Assembly: GCA_007116765.1 (NCBI GenBank)
Contig: SKHV01000228.1
Span: 1 to 6,293 of the forward strand
Origin: Prolixibacteraceae bacterium
GTDB lineage: Bacteria > Bacteroidota > Bacteroidia > Bacteroidales > Prolixibacteraceae
DNA length: 6,293 nt
Reading direction: 5' to 3'
The position numbers and the translations under genes are program-made. How positions within the stretch are numbered: position 1 is the stretch's first letter; the number at the start of each line of letters is the position of its first letter. Positions 1 to 5,789 of the stretch are shown in pieces. Below the pieces are notes generated by a model. That model worked only from the letters and a program-made list of their open reading frames with translations. It searched no databases and had not been told where the DNA came from.

Positions 1-298
1 ATGCCCTTCCGTAGGCTGTTTGCCATTCAATAGCACCTTGCATATTTACGCAAAACAAATAGTCGAGCGTATCGACCATTCCTGTGATGTATATTTTTTC
101 GTCGATAATAACAGGCGATGATCACCCGCGTCCAATATCGTCGATGGTCAACAGCAATTCCGGCCCTTCTTCCGGCCATTCTTTCAATAATCCGCTTTCT
201 TCAAAAATACCATCACGGTTAATTCCCCGCCATTGTGATATTTGAGCTGTTAAAAGCAAAGGCATAACAATGCCCAAAACTGTTAATATTTTCGACAT
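1..298 (-). pseudogene. PQQ-like beta-propeller repeat protein, 5' part, interrupted by in-frame TGA; runs off left edge
   Basis: This is the N-terminal part of a secreted beta-propeller protein of the PQQ-binding-like repeat class; its reaction is unknown. The chosen start is the ATG at 298, because it gives a clean signal peptide (MSKILTVLG..., hydrophobic core, TAQ near the cleavage site); an ATG at 310 would add four residues. The mature protein opens with QWRGINRDGI and GLLKEWPEEGPELL, which match the start of the intact downstream-numbered neighbour at 325-1533. Reading is open to a TGA at 124-122, then continues in the same frame to the window edge as SSPVIIDEKIYITGMVD and LFCVNMQGAIEW, again matching the neighbour (SSPVF..., IDNVGYIFIFDMDG). 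The stop therefore lies inside the family domain. The replaced residue is His in the paralogue; TGG to TGA would be the simplest route. It starts 26 bases after the neighbour's stop, so the two look like a tandem paralogous operon. It may be a true pseudogene or a base-call error. Confidence 0.8.
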
Positions 299-324
299 AA
301 TATAAAGCATTAAATATTAGCTGT

Positions 325-1533
325 TTATTTAATTTTATAAGCAATTAGCGCATCGCCATGGCGCAGGTATAAGTTTCCGTTATGAATTACGGGGTGCGCC
401 CAGTGCTGAGCTGTGCCATGGGTAACTCGGGTTTCGCTTATTTGTCTGTATTCATCAGGTGTTGGTTCAACAAGTACCAGTTCTCCACGGTCGGTATAAA
501 GGTACAAAAGCCCATCGGCCGAAATAACTACGCCATTCGCAGGATTCCTGACACTCCAAACCGTCTCGCCACTTTCAGCATTTACTGCCATCCAACCGCG
601 GTTTTTATCGCCCGATGCATACAGGTAGCCGTCGAGGTAAACCACACCGCCCATGCGGTTATCGAAGTCGGAATTGAACCATTTTTTAGTTACAGAACTG
701 CCATCGGGAGCCAGATTTAGTGCTACGGTTCCGTGTCCGTATCCGCTGGTGCAATAAAGCACGCCATCGCGGTAAACAGGAGTATTGGCATGTACGCTCC
801 ATTGGTTGGGTTGATGGTAATTCCAAAGCGTTTCTCCGGTTTCGGTATCAACACCGATAATATGGCTGGCCATCATTGTAACCAGCAATTTACGTGAGCC
901 AAGGTCTAACAATAAAGGAGTGCAGTATGCCGAAGCATCGCCTACGCCGGGGCTTGCCCAAATTTGTTCGCCTGTTTTGCGGTTCAAGGCAACCACGTTT
1001 TGTTTTTTTCCACCGGGCGAGCAGAATATTTTTTCGCCATCGACAACCAATGTTTCGGTTACGCCCCATTGAATATTTTCGCCATCGGTTTCGGTAAGCA
1101 TGTCACGTCTCCAGCGCAGTTCGCCGGTCATGGCCTCAAAGGCAGATATTACTCCGTAGCCACTGTAAATGTACAGCCAGTCGCCCACAATTACGGTCGA
1201 TGAGCGAGAGCCGTTAAAGCTGTCGTGGTACTCGGCACCGTAGGGATAGCGTTTCACTTCATTCCCATCCATATCGAAAATGAAAATGTAGCCAACATTA
1301 TCAATCATGGTAGCCAAAAAAATATGCTCGTGTGCAAAAACCGGCGAGGAGTGCCCTTCGCCAAGTCCTTCAAAAACCCAAAGAATTTCGGGGCCATCGG
1401 CAGGCCAGCTTTTTAACAAACCCGTGTCGGGATAAATACCATCGGTTCCGTTGCGCCAAACGGTTGGTTCTTGTGCAGTTATTCCGAGTAGTAAAAAAGA
1501 GAGGATAAATGTTGTAAAAAGAATGCGTTTCAT
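325..1533 (-). CDS. Secreted PQQ-like beta-propeller repeat protein
   Basis: A complete 402-residue exported protein of the PQQ-binding-like beta-propeller class. The ATG at 1533 gives a typical signal peptide (MKRILFTTFILSFLLLGITA, cleavage probably near residue 20). The start region is AT-rich without a Shine-Dalgarno motif, as usual in Bacteroidota. At least four repeat blades show the signature A-x-x-x-TGE-x-x-W or a close variant: AFEAMTGELRW (131-141), ALNRKTGEQIW (182-192), GVDTETGETLW (227-237), AVNAESGETVW (316-326). The N-terminal GLLKSWPADGPEILW block is typical of the Bacteroidota/Planctomycetes branch, often found beside polysaccharide-degradation genes. There is no haem-binding CxxCH, so a quinoprotein dehydrogenase is not supported; the catalytic role is unknown. 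The normal WRGxNRDG motif is here a shortened WRNGTDG. It is followed at short distance by a damaged paralogue and is separated from the upstream hydrolase by transposase debris, so it probably has its own promoter in the 1534-1700 stretch. Confidence 0.9.
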   Translation of the reverse strand: MKRILFTTFILSFLLLGITAQEPTVWRNGTDGIYPDTGLLKSWPADGPEILWVFEGLGEGHSSPVFAHEHIFLATMIDNVGYIFIFDMDGNEVKRYPYGAEYHDSFNGSRSSTVIVGDWLYIYSGYGVISAFEAMTGELRWRRDMLTETDGENIQWGVTETLVVDGEKIFCSPGGKKQNVVALNRKTGEQIWASPGVGDASAYCTPLLLDLGSRKLLVTMMASHIIGVDTETGETLWNYHQPNQWSVHANTPVYRDGVLYCTSGYGHGTVALNLAPDGSSVTKKWFNSDFDNRMGGVVYLDGYLYASGDKNRGWMAVNAESGETVWSVRNPANGVVISADGLLYLYTDRGELVLVEPTPDEYRQISETRVTHGTAQHWAHPVIHNGNLYLRHGDALIAYKIK

Positions 1534-1821
1534 AAATTTTTATCTTATTTAATTTAACTTCATAATATCAATGACAAAATTTTGATAAAAATAACAAAGA
1601 ATTGTACTATAAAAGAAAGCAACATGTTTTTTTAACAAGTTTATAACAAGCTATAAATCAATATATAAAGACTTGTTTGTCTTTTATTGGCAGGCAGTGT
1701 GACTTTCTTGACCCTAGTTGCAGGTTTTACACCCAAAATACATAAAAATCGGTTAGTAGCCTTCTGAATTATTAACAATTACAACTTTTCGATTTTTGAA
1801 CGCTCACATTATGAGCATGAT
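1534..1821. other. AT-rich intergenic stretch upstream of the beta-propeller gene
   Basis: No ORF with recognisable homology was found here. The first 150 bases are very AT-rich and should hold the minus-strand promoter of the beta-propeller gene. The best guess is TTG at 1622-1620 with ATTCTTTG at 1602-1595, but the 17-base spacing and imperfect TAnnTTTG match make it weak. Two short inverted repeats are present: AACAAGT/ACTTGTT (1634-1640 and 1671-1677) and AAAAATCG/CGATTTTT (1744-1751 and 1790-1797). A small palindrome GCTCA/TGAGC sits at 1802-1816. None has the form of a convincing terminator or riboswitch. Confidence 0.4.
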
Positions 1822-1949
1822 GGTGTTTTGTGCTTTTGCAGATTTCAATTATGCACCAACCCGATATATTGACAAACAGCAAGTTAAAGTATAATTTGCA
1901 CACATGTTTGTTAAGCCATTGGTAAAATATAAAAAAAGCACAAAACACC
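1822..1949. repeat. Perfect 16-bp inverted repeat bracketing the transposase promoter and start codon
   Basis: The left arm GGTGTTTTGTGCTTTT (1822-1837) is exactly the reverse complement of AAAAGCACAAAACACC (1934-1949). The 96 bases between the arms hold a promoter-like sequence and the ATG at 1904 of the plus-strand transposase fragment. The right arm lies within codons 11-16 of that fragment. A transcript entering from the left would contain both arms and could fold, whereas a transcript from the internal promoter would lack the left arm. Sequence identity is directly visible; the role is inferred. Confidence 0.75.
1869..1898 (+). promoter_or_regulatory. Putative promoter of the plus-strand transposase fragment
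   Basis: TTGACA at 1869-1874 is followed after 15 bases by TATAAT at 1890-1895, extending to TATAATTTG at 1898. Read against the Bacteroidota pattern (TTG near -33, TAnnTTTG near -7), it matches with one extra base in the -7 element. The ATG follows only five bases after the -7 element, so transcription would begin at or very near the start codon, implying a leaderless or nearly leaderless message. Confidence 0.4.
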
Positions 1950-2141
1950 GGTATAATAATTTACAGGTTGTGTGAAAACTTTCGGCTTAATGATAGTATA
2001 AGGCACCGGTTCATTGTTGGCTTAGGCAAACTGGACGACTTACCCACAGATGGACAAAAGAAGCTTTTAGGCAAAAGGGTCGAAGAACTTTTAAAGGGAC
2101 AGGGCAACAGCCTCTTCTATGTTGTAATCCAAATTCCATGA
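1904..2141 (+). pseudogene. N-terminal fragment of an IS1634-like transposase, frameshifted
   Basis: The ATG at 1904 begins MFVKPLVKYKKSTKHRYNN, a start typical of Bacteroidota IS1634-type transposases. At the T run 1960-1962 one surplus base shifts the frame. From 1962 the expected sequence resumes as YRLCENFRLNDSIRHRF, then VGLGKLDDLP and KKLLGKRVEELLKGQGNSLF. Unshifted reading stops at the TGA at 1973-1975. Recognisable homology ends at NSLF (about 2116), and the shifted frame then stops at 2139-2141. Only some 75 residues of an expected several hundred remain, with no catalytic domain, so it is non-functional. It points opposite to the minus-strand transposase debris at 2487-3331. Family assignment rests on recalled sequence style, not a search. 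Confidence 0.7.
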
Positions 2142-2272
2142 GCATTATTTTGAAAAAAAATATTTTCCTATGTTTTTGTATTTTAGAACATTTTCTTTCT
2201 TGTAAAGAGGAAGAGGAAACAGGCTATGCCAGGGGCAACCTGCGAGCAATACTCTTTACGGATACACTGTAA
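2138..2272 (+). CDS. Small lipoprotein-like hypothetical ORF
   Basis: A 44-codon ORF, not recognised. It begins ATG at 2138 (an internal TTG at 2150 would start directly with KK). The first half is lysine-lysine followed by a hydrophobic stretch (KKNIFLCFCILEHFLSC), then an acidic CKEEEE. This resembles a lipoprotein signal with a lipobox-like LSC, and the acidic run after Cys recalls surface-export signals of Bacteroidota lipoproteins. The Glu-His inside the hydrophobic core is unfavourable. The TAA at 2270-2272 runs straight into a terminator hairpin, as at the end of a real transcription unit. It could also be a gene truncated by neighbouring transposase debris, or chance. Confidence 0.25.
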   Translation: MSIILKKNIFLCFCILEHFLSCKEEEETGYARGNLRAILFTDTL

Positions 2273-2299
2273 AAAAGGGAGGTTTCATGCCTCCTTTTT
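2273..2299. terminator. Rho-independent-type terminator hairpin, symmetrical in both directions
   Basis: AAAAGGGAGG (2273-2282) pairs with CCTCCTTTTT (2290-2299) around the loop TTTCATG, giving a 10-bp stem with one G-T wobble, a GC-rich top and an A/T base. The T run lies on the 3' side on the plus strand. Because the base of the stem is A/T on either side, it can work in both directions. It directly follows the TAA of the small plus-strand ORF. Confidence 0.6.
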
Positions 2300-2486
2300 C
2301 CTTTATTCAGGAATCCTTGCATGGCTAAGAAAGCCCATTTTTCGTTTTCTTTTACTGTCATATAATCTATAAGTCCTACAAAACAACCTTCTATCATTAG
2401 ACTAAGCTACATTTCCCTGATTAAGCTTCGATGGGTAAAGTGCCGCATTCTCGTTAAGCAGATAAGCTGCAAGTGGCAGTTAGCTG
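2300..2486. other. Non-coding or decayed stretch between terminator and transposase C-terminal relic
   Basis: No recognisable gene. A 57-residue minus-strand ORF from an ATG at 2397 to a TAG at 2224 runs through the terminator hairpin and matches nothing I know. An imperfect direct repeat GCAGATAAGCTG / GCAGTTAGCTG occurs at 2459-2470 and 2476-2486, just beyond the transposase stop, and might belong to the end of the element. A weak GGCT/AGCC hairpin near 2322-2336 is not convincing. Confidence 0.3.
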
Positions 2487-3331
2487 TCACTTTGATTTAT
2501 TCATTGTATTTGACAACTCCTGGTTCATGTTCTGTTTCCTGACTTTTACAATGCGCCACCCTATAAATTTTAAAAAATTTTCATCGAAAAAATGTGCGAT
2601 GGATTTGTGTCTTTGGGTCAGGAGCATTGTTTTGGTCATTGTATTTCCGCTTTTTGGTAGTTTTATTTTTATAGTTGTAATTGTTTTTGCTATTTCAAGA
2701 ATCTTGTCTGCACTCATGTTTATCCTGCTAATTTTCAATATCCTTTCAAGTTCTTTATAAACTTTGTATGTCACAAAACAGATACAAACATGTGCCTCGA
2801 TCCTTTTGGGGGTAAAATGAAACATAGGCCTCATTTCTAGAGTGCCTTTTATGATCCTAAACGCACGTTCAATCGACCACAATAAGCCTTGTCGGGCCTT
2901 TCCGTATTTCGTAAAATTCTCCGTACTGCTTGTCCAAGGACAAGGCCCATGCTTTGATGTCATTGCTTTCGTTTTTTATCCTTGCACCGATAATGTATTT
3001 GTAATTGCCCGATTCGAGCAAAGCAATGTTGCGCTGGTTCATCAGCCATGAATCGGTCACGACGATAAAATCGTCCAAATTAAAACGCTGGACAAAGTCA
3101 TCGACCACAGGGATCATTGTACGACCTTCGTATTGCGAGCCATTGAAAACAGAATAGGAAAGCGGTATATAGCTGCGCATCTTCGTCAAAGTGCGATTTA
3201 AGTTACTCGACAGTTGATGATTTGCTCATTGGCTGGCTTAGGCATGCAATGACCAGCTGACGGAAAATTACATCTTCGATCTTATCGAATCCCGTCAGTT
3301 TGAAAACATTGTTCAGTATCAATTGGGCACC
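2487..3331 (-). pseudogene. IS1634-like transposase, middle and C-terminal parts, multiply disrupted
   Basis: Three reading frames must be joined to recover a transposase. Part A (from 3331) reads GAQLILNNVFKLTGFDKIED and IFRQLVIACLSQPMSKS, is cut by an in-frame TAA at 3205-3203, then gives LKSHFDEDAQLY. Near 3172-3165 it jumps to part B, reading YIPLSYSVFNGSQYEGRTM, then FIVVTDSWLMNQRNIALL with a probable second catalytic Asp, and on to EIRKGPTRLIV. Near 2885-2878 it jumps to part C, LLWSIERAFRIIKGTLEMRP with the catalytic Glu, then HFTPKRIEAHVCICF, ending at 2489-2487. The segments normally lying between A and B (with the first catalytic Asp) and between B and C are absent, as though deleted. 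The usual N-terminus is also missing. The family is IS4-superfamily DDE transposase, IS1634-like. It cannot produce an active enzyme and begins only about 35 bases past the upstream hydrolase gene. Confidence 0.85.
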
Positions 3332-3334
3332 ATT

Positions 3335-3362
3335 TTTTTATTGGTTTTCATAACCAAAAAAA
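3335..3362. repeat. Short inverted repeat just past the hydrolase stop codon
   Basis: TTGGTT (3341-3346) and AACCAA (3352-3357) flank the loop TTCAT. Beyond one A-A mismatch a T run on the left can pair with an A run on the right. On either strand the T run is 5' of the stem and the A run 3', so it lacks the 3' U tract of an intrinsic terminator. It marks the junction between the hydrolase gene and the transposase debris and might be related to the end of the element. Confidence 0.4.
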
Positions 3363-3366
3363 CACT

Positions 3367-5748
3367 TTACTTCATTAGCCTTACGTGGTAAATGCCACCG
3401 GCAATTGAGCCCGGATGTGCTTTAAAAGTTAGTGTGAGCACATCTGTTTCGTTTTCTTCGACCCATGCGGTGGGTATCTCGTATTCTACATCCACAAAGT
3501 CGTCGCCCATGAAACCATTCAGGTTAACCGCTGCTAAATGCTGACCGTTAATAAGCACATCGAATTCGCGTCCGGCGTCGAGCCCGAAATAGGTTATTAC
3601 CAGTGTTTTGGCTTCTTTGTCCGGGTCGCTCAAATCGTATGAGAACCAATCGTGCGCATGTCGCCAGTGGCGGTTGTTGTGTATGCCTGTTTCGGTGTTT
3701 CCACCCCTGAAATTATGCTCGGTTTCGGGTTGCTGTTGCCCGGTCTCCACCTGGTCGATGGTTTTGGCTTCGAGCTCAAGCATTGCCTGTTCCATTTCCT
3801 GAGTTTGTTTTCGTATTTCTTCTATCTCGTCAGGCGCAACCGTTCGCCAGTAAAGCATATAACGGGCATCGTGTAAACGATAAAATGGTATCAGCTCTGT
3901 TACTTCGCCTTTGGGGTCGTAAATGAGTTCCGACGCATCGAAAGTCAAAGGTTTACCCAAAACTGGCTTAACCTTACCTTTCCAGCTTTCATCATCGATA
4001 ACCAGCATGGGTGCTTCTTCGCGCGGGTAAAGCAGGCCATGGGCTACGTGCCCCATGCGGCTGCCATCGGCTACCAAACCGGGCATATCATTGGTACCTG
4101 TAATTGCTGAAAGCACAAGGGGACCGTAATTCACAGCCATGTAGGGCGAACCGTCGGGCATGTGATCGCCGTAAATGCTCATGGGCAGAACTACTTCAAC
4201 TTTATCGCCATCGGTCCATTTGCGATTGATTGACAAGTATCGGCCGGGCTGACTTGTTACACTTACTTTGCGCCCGTTTACCCTTACTTCCAAACGGCCT
4301 TTTGCCCACTCAGGATGTCGTATATTTATGGCGAACTCTTCATTATTATCGCCATTTATGGTAAGTGTTGTTTTGTCACTTTCGGGGAAATGAGTTTCTT
4401 GTTTAACTTCCAGACCCTTTTCTTCCCAGCTAAGCACCGAGGGAATAAACAGGTTCACGAAAAGATTTCCCTTATCGTAGGCATAAATGAGTTCGCCATA
4501 TTTCACATGGTTTTCGATACCCGAACCCACGCAGCACCAGAAGGTTTCTCCGGGGTTTGAATACACCCTGTAATGCTGTGGGCGCATGGGGGTAAAATAT
4601 ACCAATCCGCCGTGTTTAGGATGAATTGAACCCAGTATGTGGTTGTACATTGCACGCTCGTAGTAATCGATGTATTTAGTGTTTCCCTGACTTTGGTAGA
4701 GCAACATCGATAGTTTCATCATGTTATAGGTATTGCAGGTTTCGGGTCCCTGGCGCGATTCGACCATGGACGAAAAATCATCGACGGGGTGAAAATGCTC
4801 GTAAGTTGAATTACCGCCAATGCTAATTGAACGTTCGTTTACCACATTGTCCCAGAAATATTCCGAGGCAGTTTCCCATACCCGGTCGTTATCCATCTGA
4901 GCTACGCGCATGTAGCCAATTACCTTAGGGATTTGTGTGTTGGCATGTTTGCCGGTTAAATTATCTTCTTTGGCAAGCAGCGGGTCAAGTATAAGCCTGT
5001 GTGAGAACCTGCGTGCCAGCTTGAGGTACTTTTCATCGCCGGTAAGGTGGTACACATCGGCAAAAACCTCGTTCATGCCACCGTGTTCCGAAACGAGCAT
5101 GGCTTGTATTTGTTCGTCGCTAAGGTTTTTCACCAGTTCGATGTTCCAGTCGGTAAGCTGAATGAGCATATCCAAAGCCTGTTGGCTGCCTGCAAAAACA
5201 TAGGCATCTCGGAGGCCAGCAAACAGTTTATGGATGTTGTACCAGGGCACCCATTTACCGTTGAGCGTGAAATTATTTGCACGGATATCTCCTACAGCAA
5301 TTTCTTCCCACATTTCGGCACCACCCGGGATACCCCCGACGTAACCATTGCCATGGGCTTTTTGGCAACGTTCAAGTTCGTCGAGCATGTATTGCAACCT
5401 AGTGCGTGCTTCTTCGTTGCCTGTTGAAGCAACAATTAATGCGAATGATGTAAGGAAGTGACCGCCGGTATGCCCGTCGAGGCCACTGTTTTCCCAGTTT
5501 CCGTAACGGGGTGCTTTGGGTTCAAGGCCTGCATCGATTAAAAACGGTGCCAGCAAGCGATCCAAATCGTGCGCCATTACGTAGGCCACGTTCAAATCGG
5601 AAGCGTGAGAAAAAGGGCTGTCGAGCAAGCGTACATTTTCCAGCTTAAAAAATTCGGCCTGCGATATTTCAATGCTCTCGGCTTTGGGCTGACATGCCAT
5701 CAATACCGCTATCATTCCAAGGTAAAAAAACCAAACAAACTTCTTCAT
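3367..5748 (-). CDS. GH127/GH146-type beta-L-arabinofuranosidase, lipoprotein
   Basis: A complete 793-residue enzyme predicted to release beta-L-arabinofuranose from arabinose-containing glycans. The ATG at 5748 is preferred over the TTG two codons upstream, since it starts MKKFVWFF directly. A lipoprotein signal ends VLMAC with Cys19, so the enzyme should be lipid-anchored. The (alpha/alpha)6 catalytic domain covers roughly residues 30-440: GLDGHTGGHFLTSFAL (89-104), a probable acid/base Glu317 in TYEHF, and the zinc-thiolate site with Glu336 and Cys338 (GPETCNTYN) and Cys405-Cys406 (FWCCVGSGIE). These line up with Glu322, Glu338, Cys340, Cys417 (nucleophile) and Cys418 of HypBA1, the GH127 enzyme of Bifidobacterium longum. 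Beta-sandwich parts follow, then a short charged helix (about 640-665) and a C-terminal domain with QQQPETEHN and HWRHAHDWFSYDLSD, as in GH146 enzymes of Bacteroides. GH146 is therefore likelier than classical GH127. Length and ends look full. It is probably in one operon with the T9SS protein upstream. Confidence 0.93.
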   Translation of the reverse strand: MKKFVWFFYLGMIAVLMACQPKAESIEISQAEFFKLENVRLLDSPFSHASDLNVAYVMAHDLDRLLAPFLIDAGLEPKAPRYGNWENSGLDGHTGGHFLTSFALIVASTGNEEARTRLQYMLDELERCQKAHGNGYVGGIPGGAEMWEEIAVGDIRANNFTLNGKWVPWYNIHKLFAGLRDAYVFAGSQQALDMLIQLTDWNIELVKNLSDEQIQAMLVSEHGGMNEVFADVYHLTGDEKYLKLARRFSHRLILDPLLAKEDNLTGKHANTQIPKVIGYMRVAQMDNDRVWETASEYFWDNVVNERSISIGGNSTYEHFHPVDDFSSMVESRQGPETCNTYNMMKLSMLLYQSQGNTKYIDYYERAMYNHILGSIHPKHGGLVYFTPMRPQHYRVYSNPGETFWCCVGSGIENHVKYGELIYAYDKGNLFVNLFIPSVLSWEEKGLEVKQETHFPESDKTTLTINGDNNEEFAINIRHPEWAKGRLEVRVNGRKVSVTSQPGRYLSINRKWTDGDKVEVVLPMSIYGDHMPDGSPYMAVNYGPLVLSAITGTNDMPGLVADGSRMGHVAHGLLYPREEAPMLVIDDESWKGKVKPVLGKPLTFDASELIYDPKGEVTELIPFYRLHDARYMLYWRTVAPDEIEEIRKQTQEMEQAMLELEAKTIDQVETGQQQPETEHNFRGGNTETGIHNNRHWRHAHDWFSYDLSDPDKEAKTLVITYFGLDAGREFDVLINGQHLAAVNLNGFMGDDFVDVEYEIPTAWVEENETDVLTLTFKAHPGSIAGGIYHVRLMK

Positions 5749-5789
5749 AATCAATTATTTTATAGTATATGTCTTCAATTATCGTTACT

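Larger units (their letters stand above)
1822..3360. mobile_element. Remnants of IS1634-like insertion sequence(s)
   Basis: Two transposase relics in opposite orientation lie in this stretch: an N-terminal piece on the plus strand (1904-2141) and a middle plus C-terminal piece on the minus strand (3331-2487). Both resemble IS1634-type (IS4 superfamily) DDE transposases. Neither is intact. They do not cover the same part of the protein, so they could be two different elements or one element rearranged by inversion. Terminal repeats and target duplications could not be identified with certainty, so the outer limits are approximate. The debris sits between a hydrolase gene and a propeller gene of like orientation. 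Confidence 0.65.

Noticed and set aside
1..124. Recoded TGA (selenocysteine or tryptophan) in the damaged propeller gene
   Set aside because: No selenocysteine insertion structure was evident after the codon, and the neighbouring genes use TGG for Trp; nonsense mutation or base error is simpler.
382..1416. Several plus-strand ORFs of 60-110 codons opposite the beta-propeller gene
   Set aside because: They lie antisense to a gene with clear repeat motifs and a signal peptide, and their translations show no family features.
2224..2397. Minus-strand 57-residue ORF from an ATG at 2397
   Set aside because: It runs through a stable terminator hairpin, has no recognised homologue or signal, and is short enough to be chance.
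2473..2760. Plus-strand hydrophobic ORF of 95 codons resembling a membrane protein
   Set aside because: It is the antisense of the transposase C-terminal relic; the hydrophobic look comes from the complement of Lys/Asn-rich codons.
2842..3051. Plus-strand 69-codon ORF across the transposase relic
   Set aside because: It is a shadow of the minus-strand transposase sequence, whose motifs (TDSWLMN, IERAFRI) are recognisable.
3335..3362. Hairpin after the hydrolase stop as an intrinsic terminator
   Set aside because: On both strands the T run is 5' and the A run 3' of the stem, so the required 3' U tract is absent.
4315..5427. Plus-strand ORFs opposite the arabinofuranosidase
   Set aside because: The minus-strand gene is full length with catalytic residues; these ORFs are antisense shadows.
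5749..5754. TTG at 5754 as start of the arabinofuranosidase
   Set aside because: The ATG two codons later gives a better signal peptide start (MKK) and a normal start codon.
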